Positions 9,209-15,766 of a DNA stretch of 15,766 nt are shown here, piece after piece. The stretch's first letter is position 1; each line of letters opens with the position of its first letter. The notes beneath the pieces were generated by a model, which did not search any database, had not been told where the DNA came from, and was given only the letters and a program-made list of their open reading frames with translations. The DNA is from Saccoglossus kowalevskii (Eukaryota; Hemichordata; Enteropneusta; Harrimaniidae): positions 31,477 to 47,242 of the forward strand of contig NW_003157238.1 of assembly GCF_000003605.2 (NCBI RefSeq). The letters run 5' to 3'. A program made the position numbers and the translations under genes.

Positions 9209-9415
9209 TCTATGCCTAGCATATGCCAGGTTCTATGTTGTATCGTTTCCAAGAAACAGAACGATTTGTCCTGCCAACCACCAGGCATAATAACTAAACC
9301 AGGCACTGCAGACATGCCAACAAGCCTTTTTAATTGTCAGTATCATTATGTACTGCAAGGCGTAGGCACCCACCTCCCGGTTATCATGAAATTAGTCACT
9401 TCACGCACAGCTTAA
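9209..9415 (+). CDS. Candidate exon, small Cys-containing ORF
   Basis: A good acceptor (a T-rich tract ending TTTTTATAG at 9208) is followed at once by an open frame with ATG at 9212 and TAA at 9413-9415: 67 codons if it starts at that ATG. The frame is richer in G+C than its surroundings and looks protein-like: I-C-Q-V-L-C-C-I-V near the start, then Q-P-P-G and P-G-T-A-D-M-P, with five cysteines. I do not recognise it. It may be a terminal exon of a gene whose earlier exons lie to the left, or a single small ORF. There is no obvious upstream partner exon. Confidence 0.3.
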   Translation, partial: SMPSICQVLCCIVSKKQNDLSCQPPGIITKPGTADMPTSLFNCQYHYVLQGVGTHLPVIMKLVTSRTA

Positions 9416-9804
9416 ATACGTATTCAGTTGAATTGTTTGTATTTAGGGTTTTAGTGTACAAACCGACATGTAATTACAACTGACATTATCCAGAATTTAT
9501 GTTACGACCTGTTTAACAGATCATAGTGTTCATACTGACCTTCAATTCGTGCAGCCTTTTTTGTAGCATTCTACGACTTATTCCGTTGTAGTGAATTCAC
9601 TGCAATGTCCACTGAATTTCATTTACATTCATTTCATTAAAATGTAAGGTCCCGTTGAGCATTAACATTAAATCGTCAAAGACAGATCAATTATCTGGTT
9701 GTTTTAATTTTAGTATCTTTTTTGTCAATAACTGTGTTTGCTAAGTAACATGTGTTCTTCACTTTGTAACAGCTCGATGTCAAATGCATGCCTTTAACAC
9801 TGGC

Positions 9805-9954
9805 TTAATGTATTGTTACCTCTTCATCGTCAAATGTACCCTGCGTTATCTGACTTGGTTTTGATGAGTAGCTTTTATTGTATTGGGTCAGCAACATCAT
9901 TGGAACCTGTTCATATCTCAAACGGTACGTCTTCCACTCACTGACTATAAGTGA
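9805..9954 (-). CDS. Candidate minus-strand exon
   Basis: An open minus-strand frame of 49 codons with protein-like composition (E-W-K-T-Y-R-L-R-Y-E-Q, two adjacent Met codons at 9900-9895, later T-F-D-D-E-E). It either ends at GAAGAG|GTAACA, phase 0, at 9820/9819, or reads five codons further to a TAA at 9807-9805. The possible acceptor near 9940 is weak. Not recognised. It could be an exon or a mobile-element fragment antisense to the retrotransposon remnant that follows. Confidence 0.2.
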   Translation of the reverse strand, partial: SLIVSEWKTYRLRYEQVPMMLLTQYNKSYSSKPSQITQGTFDDEEVTIH

Positions 9955-10269
9955 CTAATACACCACTTGAAACATGCACGTTTTCTACCCTGGGTCACAC
10001 ATACCCAACCATGTAACTAACTTTTTCACAACCATCCAAGTGGTATATGATATTTCCTCTAGGTACCAAGTTCGACACTTTCTTTGGGTTAGAAAAACAT
10101 TCAACTAGACCGCGTGCAGATTACAATGGTTACCAACCCTTGTTTCAAATGCCATACCCCCGGGGCATACATTCATAGCTCTCTCGTTTTGCAAAAAGAC
10201 CTTAACCGCCCAAATTTCAGTGGTCGAATATCTCTTTTCTGGGTCGGACGATAATCCGTAGCCCACCTG

Positions 10270-11070
10270 TTTTCGTTGTTGAATATGCTATTTTTTTACC
10301 TCCTGGGTGTAGGTTTTTGAGCAAGTGGGCCTTTTTTTAATTACTATTCTTTGCTTGTGGCCAATTTACATTTCTTCAACCAACCAACCAGCCAACAAGG
10401 TGAAAAGTCGTTAATAGGTCTAATCAAACACACGAGGAAATTGAGCCCGCTATCTTATGACCATTTCTTCAAAATATTTGACACAGTGTTTCTGTTGATA
10501 TTAACTTATGGGTCTGAAATTTTGGGTCACCACTGTTATGAATCAATAGAAAGAGTACAATATTTTGCTTGTAGAATATTTTTAGGCGTCTTCCAAAATG
10601 CTCCAAACTGTGCAGTACCGGGAGATTGTGGGCGTTACAAAATTATTATACTAACAGCCAAGAGATGTGTCAAGTATTCGGCCAAATTATTACGCATGCC
10701 AAGAACAAGGTACCCTAGTAAATGTTACTTCATGCTGTGCCACTTACAGATTTCTCAGTCAAGAACTAGGTCACTTATGTTATTATAATCGTGCAATATG
10801 CAAGAGGTTTAGGATGCACGGGACGTCTCAAATATTGATTTATTTATTAAGATCTTCGCTTCTAGATTAAATATCGCTTGGAAATGGATTGGCATGGTAA
10901 TATTTCAACTATTGATAAACTAGAAAACTATCGAAATTTCAAAATTCGTTTTGAACACGAACGATATTTATTTTTTTAAATAGCAGACAAATACCATTTA
11001 CTATTAATTTGTAAATTTCTTGAGGTTATTAAGGAAAATACATTTAAAGATACTATTTTACATTGCCTTC
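10270..11070 (+). pseudogene. Decayed non-LTR retrotransposon: reverse-transcriptase C-terminal end
   Basis: Remnant of the second ORF of a LINE-type element. In order it shows: a Y-L-G-V-like motif (Y-L-L-G-V-G-F, about 10297-10317) followed by an in-frame TGA; the conserved stretch F-D-T-V-F-L-L-I-L-T-Y-G-S-E-I-L-G; then I-E-R-V-Q-Y-F-A-C-R-I-F-L-G-V and a G-R-Y motif. After a frameshift near 10740 come L-F-I-K-I-F-A-S-R-L, D-K-L-E-N-Y-R-N-F-K (about 10908-10937), then, past further stops, D-K-Y-H-L-L-L-I-C-K-F-L, corresponding to the E-D-E-x-H-F-L-L-x-C element near the protein end. The catalytic F-A-D-D part is missing, so the copy is 5'-truncated, as LINE insertions usually are. Several frameshifts and stops show that it is dead. 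Confidence 0.8.
10378..10396. repeat. CAAC microsatellite
   Basis: A short run of CAAC units with one CAGC. It lies inside the retrotransposon reading frame, where it encodes N-Q-P-T-S, and probably arose after insertion. Confidence 0.6.
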
Positions 11071-11625
11071 ATATAATAGTTTGTGGAATTGGTAAAGACG
11101 TTTGATAGTAACATACTACATTCCATGAAAGCTTATTTCTATCATTCCTTAAAACTTGAGATATGAAATTCACAAAAACATTGAGTGACGTTACAGCATA
11201 TTTTATTTATTTTTTGTTTATGCAACCTATATTTTTGGGTCACAGGCCTTAAACTACAATATATAGATCATTCATAACCTTTTGCACACGTCACCTTTCT
11301 TTCAGCACTCCATTCATGTGTTCTTTTCTACGCATATTTTCCCTTTTAGCTAATTACCACTATCCCCCGTTTTCTACTCTTCCTTTCTTACATCCGAATA
11401 CTGTCACCCCGTCGCATAGTCATTAGATCTATTAATCTTGGCTTCAGGTCTTCTTCATCCAGTGGTGTACCTCATGCCACATTGCATGATGAGAGGGGTT
11501 AGGAGCTGGCCCAATAATTTTGTATTATGATACACTGATTTAATTTTAATAAAACCCCAAAACTAATGCGAGAACAGGCGAAAACTAATGCGCGCGCGGA
11601 TGTCATCCATAAAATTAAGTCGGTG
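11071..11625. other. AT-rich stretch with a short direct repeat, no gene
   Basis: It may include the 3' tail of the retrotransposon, but no poly-A or simple-repeat end marks it. AAAACTAATGCG occurs twice, 22 bases apart (11559 and 11581), and the second copy runs into a CG-alternating tract. TCATGC and GCATGA form a small inverted repeat near 11475. Confidence 0.35.
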
Positions 11626-11631
11626 TGGCCT

Positions 11632-11639
11632 TATAAATA
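11632..11639 (+). promoter_or_regulatory. TATA-box-like element
   Basis: TATAAATA, preceded by the GC-richer GTGTGGCCT, lies about 115 bases before the ATG of the small ORF at 11753. A TTAGTC initiator-like sequence follows at about 11677. It is plausible as a core promoter for that ORF, but TATA matches are frequent in AT-rich DNA. Confidence 0.3.
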
Positions 11640-11752
11640 CATTTATGTTCATGGCAATTATAAATTCACGATTAATTAGTCTTGCAAACGTGTCTCTGAA
11701 CGCTGCCCAGATGTAAAACAACTTAAAACTAAACTATAAAGAATGGCATTGT

Positions 11753-11887
11753 ATGGCGAACTTGCCACTAGGGTCCTGGAAACGAGATGTCATGCTCAAT
11801 GACATAGAGAAACTCGAAATGTCTCTGGAATCGGCAAAAATTCAGATTGCACTGTACGTACTTAATGCATTACCCAAGTGTATATAG
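11753..11887 (+). CDS. Small ORF, 44 residues, or first coding exon
   Basis: ATG at 11753 to TAG at 11885-11887. The frame is protein-like and has balanced codons: M-A-N-L-P-L-G-S-W-K-R-D-V, then an acidic and amphipathic stretch (N-D-I-E-K-L-E-M-S-L-E), then a hydrophobic end (A-L-Y-V-L-N-A-L-P). The same frame is open for 12 further codons upstream, back to a TAA. An acceptor-like GCTGCCCAG sits at 11710 and a TATA-like box at 11632. The start context is not strong (T at -3, G at +4). Not recognised. Alternatives are a first exon spliced at TAC|GTACTT or a small peptide gene. Confidence 0.3.
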   Translation: MANLPLGSWKRDVMLNDIEKLEMSLESAKIQIALYVLNALPKCI

Positions 11888-12900
11888 TTGACTTTGCCAT
11901 GAATGTACCATGACAACTGTGTTGTACTATTATTGTTTATTCGCAATGGACAGGGCTTGGTTATTAGATATTGGTTCAGCTTATGACGAAGATGTGCATT
12001 TCATTTCAAAAATATGAATAATTACTTAATATACTGTAGCTGCATGCGTGTTGTAGCCTGCTAATCAATTATGCTTGACAAAACAGCAATACACCGATTT
12101 CGCCGAATATGTAAAAATATGCGTCTTTTGTTACGATAGGTTGAGTTTGTAATACCTTTAAGACTGTGATATCCGACTGTTTTAACATATGCAGAGAGTC
12201 TGGTGGTTTAGGCTCAGATCAGTAAACAAATAAACATAATATTCAGTTTTGAATGAATGATTGATTGATTGACTGATTGACGGAAAAACTCTGTCCTTGA
12301 TCTTACCTTATGAAAAAGATGTTTTAAATTGACATTTTAGCAGATAATCAAGATGAACATTTTCACGCTATTTTTTACAGTAAAAATCACGAGCATTGCA
12401 TGAATGAAAACACAACAATCACCATCAGCTAAAATATCCAGCTCTCAGAATAAATTCATCACAATTTGTGTTTTCAAATGCGTTACAAAAATTTCTAATT
12501 ATTCATGACTCCATTAAATCCCACCATATTGTCACCATGTGGGGCGGATGTAATATACAGTATCCAACAAAATGAGAAATGTTCCTGACGCTTATTATAA
12601 AACCATATTACAGCCTTTCAATCACCGTGACGCCTAAATTAGAGATTTTACGCTGAACGGATGTTACTTGCGCGGTTGGTTGTAATCTATGTTAGATTGA
12701 AACCAGTCATATGGTCTGTTTTATGATATTCCTAACCCTGAGTTTTGAATGGAGTTCCCTATGAGTAACTTCAACACAAAGCGCTATTTGTACCAATACT
12801 TGAGCGTATCCCAAATAACAGTCTTCTCGTTCAATTCGTCACGTAAAGAGGACTTTGCTGTCACGAATGCAGAGGTGATGTTTAAAAGTTTTTAATTGGG
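11888..12900. other. AT-rich region, no supported gene
   Basis: A minus-strand AAG|GTAAGA donor-like site lies at about 12308, but the sequence upstream of it contains stops in frame. A short GATT/GAAT microsatellite lies at 12252-12283. A minus frame near 12430-12340 contains A-D-G-D-C-C but no surrounding domain. Nothing else is supported. Confidence 0.4.
12252..12283. repeat. GATT-type microsatellite
   Basis: GAATGAATGATTGATTGATT followed by GACTGATTGA: a short imperfect tetranucleotide repeat. Confidence 0.7.
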
Positions 12901-12907
12901 CATTTAA

Positions 12908-12935
12908 TTGGGGGGGGGTCATGGTCCCCCGGGAA
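12908..12935. repeat. G-run/C-run inverted repeat
   Basis: A run of nine or so G, then TCATGG, then TCCCCCGGG. The G and C runs can pair around a short loop, and the G run is a candidate for slipped or unusual structure. It opens a GC-richer block (12908-13200) that may be a dispersed repeat. Confidence 0.5.
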
Positions 12936-13124
12936 ACTTGAAATCTAGACCCTCTGAAACTCAGTTTCCTGCATTTTGGGGAGCAAATTTTGATGGTACA
13001 CTTTGGTATATTTCTCTTACGTTTTCTGTAGATGTGTGTGTGAGTGTCGGAAGGGCCGCACGGTGTGTATTTCTACCGACATTTGCGGTGGATTTTAGTG
13101 ACAAATATAGATGAGTGTTTCACC

Positions 13125-13205
13125 TTATTTTATCGTGGGGGCGACGCCCGCACGACCTATTTTTCGTGAGGGTGCCTATTTTTCGTGAGGGCGAGGGCGA
13201 GTACC
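13125..13205. repeat. CpG-rich block with a tandem CTATTTTTCGTGAGGG repeat
   Basis: CCTATTTTTCGTGAGGG occurs twice in a row (about 13156 and 13175), followed by GCGAGGGCGAG. It is the most CpG-dense part of the right half. It keeps the adjacent minus-strand frame open and inflates it with A-L-A-L residues. Confidence 0.6.
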
Positions 13206-13299
13206 ATTGCTATACGAAATGTCTGCGTAAGTAAATTAACATTGTTTAAGTTTAAACTATGTCTTGTAACTTCGGCAAAGACGTATGGATAAGTTCTCG

Positions 13300-13607
13300 T
13301 TTCTGTCCACGGTAACTCCAACCGAAGCGAATAGTCGTTCAAAATGTGTTTTGATGACTTAGTATCGTGGTAAGTTTGGTTCAATTTGAATAAATATTTG
13401 CAGGATTTTGGGGGGTTTACCAGATACACACAAATTGCATAAACATATACGACAGTCGTCATCAGTTTTCTTTGATGCGACAAAATACCGCAAACCAAAT
13501 CCACCGGTCTGCAGATGAGAAAACATCCCACTGCCGATAAAGGAGCCAGTTAATGACAATTTACTCAAACAAGGGAAAGACTCCAGTTTCCAGCTTTTTA
13601 CCGTCAC
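13300..13607 (-). pseudogene. Possible decayed DNA-transposon coding fragment
   Basis: Overlapping minus-strand frames show pieces that loosely resemble hAT/BED-type transposases: W-K-L-E-S-F-P-C-L-S-K-L (13590-13550), like the F-P-x-L-S-x-L-A stretch of the hAT C-terminus; C-R-I-C-L-C-N-L-C further on; and in another frame F-E-R-L-F-A-S-V-G (about 13350), like the S-E-R-x-F-S-x-x-G motif. The order and spacing are not canonical, and two frameshifts would be needed. The minus ORFs of 82 and 124 codons here are explained by this or by chance. The identification is weak, and I see no terminal inverted repeats or target duplication. Confidence 0.2.
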
Positions 13608-13609
13608 AA

Positions 13610-14090
13610 TAATCTCAACAAAACTAGTTATTGTACATTGATTTACTGTGACTTCGAAAATGTAATATCAAAAAACTGCAAACGTATAAATGATTCTGTG
13701 GCGTTGGAATCACCCGCCAATTGACAAATATGGGCATGCAATATATTATTCAAGTGGGTGACCTTTGAAGCTGATAACATGTTTTACATGATTTAGTGTT
13801 TTTTTCAAAAGCCAAAAGTCGAGATGGGCAAATTTATTATGGGCGGAACAGGAATCGAATAGCAGTTGTACTGGATAAGGCTGGGGGGGGGGAGGGGTAT
13901 TTCAGAGAGTGCATTGTGGAGCAGCAAGAATAATAATTGTTTATTATTATACATCTGTCACCGTAACGCCATATGTTTACAGCGTGTCGTAATTTTGCGA
14001 TATTTTACAGGGTATTTTCATCCCATCATACTAGGAAATGTGAATTCCAAATGTGGAATGATTACGCGCGTAAGCGTCCTCTAATAATAA
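13610..14090. other. Non-coding stretch with a G-rich tract
   Basis: No supported gene. GGCTGGGGGGGGGGAGGGG at about 13879 is a potential G-quadruplex or sequencing-difficult tract. The plus-strand frame across it (13866-14084) has no start or splice support. Confidence 0.4.
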
Positions 14091-14096
14091 AAACAA

Positions 14097-14390
14097 ACAT
14101 GGCTGCCACCAGAGTTTGACCGGACTCCACACAAATTCATTCGTTGATTCTGTTCTACACACGCAAGGGCGGTATACACGAGTGTAAGGGTCATTCAAAC
14201 ACTGTCAGCTCCAACCATAACAAACTCAGGCAACCATAACAGTCTGTGTGACTTGCGGTCAATACAACAACTAACATGGAGGAAGAACAGTATGCTGAAG
14301 CAAACGAGCTCATCGCATCGAACGACAGCGTAATGAGCGGAGAAGCATACGAAATGGGAAGTGACAGCTTTGCAAATTAAAATAGTTACG
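14097..14390 (+). CDS. Candidate first exon with a 34-residue acidic ORF
   Basis: A GC-richer block ends in TTACG|GTAAGAATAC, a good donor at 14390/14391. Inside it ATG 14276 has a strong start context (A at -3, G at +4) and opens 34 codons: M-E-E-E-Q-Y-A-E-A-N-E-L-I, then a Ser/Asp/Glu-rich middle, ending D-S-F-A-N, with TAA at 14378-14380, ten bases before the donor. Codon use looks genuinely coding. Upstream at 14099, AACATGGCTGCC opens a six-codon frame and resembles the YY1-type start-site motif. Options are a short acidic peptide gene, an upstream ORF in a leader exon, or a first coding exon with alternative donors. Downstream exons were not found before the window ends. Confidence 0.35.
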
Positions 14391-15297
14391 GTAAGAATAC
14401 AAATAGGAGGATAATTGTAATAAATTAATATTCACTTGATGTGTAATATTAGTATGTCAAATGGTTCATTGTTTCTGTCGCAACAAAACATATTTGTTGT
14501 TTTCAATATCAAAACTCTGAAGTAATATTTATTTTTAGATCCGACAAGTTATTTGTGTTACAGGGGGATTGGGTCAGTTATCACATAATAAAGAGCCACG
14601 CCCACTTACATCCTAAATGTAATACAGTGGACTGTTTATTATTACAATGCAATAATTAAACTAGATATGAATGATAATACTTGACATTTAATATTGATGA
14701 CAACTACTACGAGTACATTTTACGGTGTCAATATTAGTGTTAACAATTTGTTTAGTGTTTAGAACACATAAATAAACGAGTAGTACTAGTAGTAAAAAGT
14801 CCCTTTAATCGCGTTTCAACCAAAAAATGCATATTGACTAATTGGAAGTCAACTTCACTGGTTTTTCCGTAAATGTCAACACTTCAGTTACAAATCATCA
14901 TAGTCGGGCACTGAGAAGAGAAATCAACATACATATCACGTGATAATGGTTAGAGTAATTAATTACTATTGTTTAATATATGTTTATAATTAAAAAAAAA
15001 ATTATAAAAAATCACAATTCAATATTTCAGTATACGCACGATAAAATTATAATACTAATAATTTATGTAATTAAGTTTAGTGAAATTAGATCAACGGGCA
15101 CTATTCACTAATCCTTCTCATGATATGTAAACAACTCCGTGTACAAATTTAGCCCAAACTATTAACACAAACTAGAAAAAAACTTCTCTCTAAAAAAATA
15201 TTAGTGGCAACAATTATTGAAAGAAAGAAACGAGAACTTGAAGGAATGGGACGGTACTTTTTAGCGGGAAAAATTCTGGTAATAAATGTTTAATCGT
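14391..15297. other. AT-rich region between the candidate first exon and the second Cys gene
   Basis: No exon supported on either strand. It contains a 12-base perfect palindrome, TATCACGTGATA, at 14934-14945 with a central E-box, and a long A-run (about 14992) flanked by ATAATT and AATTAT, which can form a hairpin. Confidence 0.4.
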
Positions 15298-15305
15298 TCA
15301 CTCAC

Positions 15306-15467
15306 TGGGCACGCAACACATGACCTCTACATCTGCGATTGGTAGTTTCCTACAGTCGACATTGCATTCAATTTTGGACGATTTCACCTCGTTTTTCCCA
15401 CATCCTGCAATCTGACATTTTCCACCGCATTCTTCTTTACACAAGTTTCCGCCAAATCCATCACCAC
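15306..15467 (-). CDS. Cysteine-rich exon of a second secreted-type gene
   Basis: A 162-base open exon on the minus strand. It enters in phase 1 after a T-run and AATAAG, starts with a glycine-rich linker (G-G-D-G-F-G-G), and carries eight cysteines: C-x3-C-x3-C-x4-C-x11-C-x3-C-x11-C-C, then V-P. It can end in two ways. At A|GTGAGT it would leave in phase 1, as a cassette like the others. Alternatively it could read on three codons to a TGA at 15300-15298, with ATTAAA about ten bases beyond, making it the last exon. The terminal half (C-x11-C-x3-C-x11-CC) loosely follows the first-half spacing of module 1. Product unnamed; a secreted, disulfide-rich protein is inferred. Confidence 0.6.
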
Positions 15468-15708
15468 CTTATTACGTAATGAAAAAAAAGAGTACGACAT
15501 ATAAAATGCGATCTCACTCAAACGATTTTTCTCTTCAGGTTAGTTAGCCATGTAGCTATTATTTTACTCTGAAATTGTGTTTTTTAAACTAAAATTACAT
15601 CGCGCAGTCGCCAAGGTGCATTGTGGGTGAACACTACAACTCAATATTTATTTAGACTTTTCTATCAGTGACAATTTCGTAAAACAGACAATCAAATGTT
15701 TGACATAC

Positions 15709-15766
15709 TGCAACAAGTCATGTCAGGATCCGGACATCCGCACTCGGTCGAGGGTGTGAAATGCTT
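15709..15766 (-). CDS. Partial cysteine-module exon at the window edge (second gene)
   Basis: The minus-strand frame from the right edge reads through T-E-C-G-C-P-D-P-D-M-T-C-C and then reaches a GTATGT donor with one base of the next codon left, so phase 1. The Cys-Cys immediately before a phase-1 donor is the same ending as modules 1 and 2 at 2747-3190. The exon is cut by the window, so its start and full Cys count cannot be seen. The next exon, 15467-15306, is in matching phase 241 bases downstream. Confidence 0.55.

Noticed and set aside
10667-10870. Plus ORF of 67 codons
   Set aside because: Partly a shadow frame of the retrotransposon remnant; only its second half continues the element after a frameshift.
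12340-12430. A-D-G-D-C-C stretch on the minus strand resembling the OTU protease D-G-N-C motif
   Set aside because: Spacing differs by one residue from the motif, and no other OTU element is present.
14198-14436. Long ATG-less minus frame with several cysteines
   Set aside because: It is antisense to the better-supported acidic plus-strand ORF. The cysteines mirror the GCA/GCT-rich codons of that ORF, and no splice boundaries fit.
1-15766. tRNA or rRNA genes
   Set aside because: No segment showed a recognisable cloverleaf with A/B boxes or conserved rRNA sequence on reading both strands.

Overview
This looks like intron-rich metazoan nuclear DNA, most likely from a marine invertebrate. The phylum cannot be fixed from the sequence. 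Reasons: AT-rich background, no bacterial gene layout, clear GT-AG splice sites with polypyrimidine tracts, short introns of about 190-410 bases, a decayed non-LTR retrotransposon and a large minisatellite. Nearly all long open frames are either the minisatellite read through or single exons.

The most informative content is on the minus strand. At about 4293-2354 a multi-exon gene can be assembled by eye: a 5' leader exon, an exon with ATG and an 18-residue signal peptide, a short linker exon, then two phase-1 symmetric exons. Each symmetric exon encodes a 40-44 residue cysteine module ending in Cys-Cys. A short terminal exon is plausible. At the right edge (15298-15766, minus) two exons of a second gene use the same architecture: phase-1 boundaries and Cys-rich modules ending in Cys-Cys. 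The locus therefore appears to hold a family of small secreted, exon-shuffled, disulfide-rich proteins. The family is not one I can name; a loose resemblance to CLIP-type modules (terminal CC) is noted but unproven.

Layout: 1-260 CpG-rich segment of unknown nature; 340-690 diverged tandem duplication; 690-2350 AT-rich with no firm gene; 2354-4355 Cys-module gene; 4400-6120 AT-rich and apparently gene-free; 6258-6737 Cys-rich plus-strand open frame containing good splice signals; 7364-8838 a 42-bp minisatellite with a nearly perfect 426-bp higher-order duplication; 9209-9415 a candidate plus-strand exon; 9805-9954 a candidate minus-strand exon; 10270-11070 a 5'-truncated, frameshifted LINE reverse-transcriptase tail; 11630-11887 a TATA box followed by a small ORF; 12900-13610 G-run and CpG-rich sequence with a possible DNA-transposon remnant; 14097-14390 a candidate first exon with a small acidic ORF; 14400-15297 AT-rich.

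All gene models are hand-made from splice consensus, reading-frame phase and residue pattern. No similarity search or transcript data were available.
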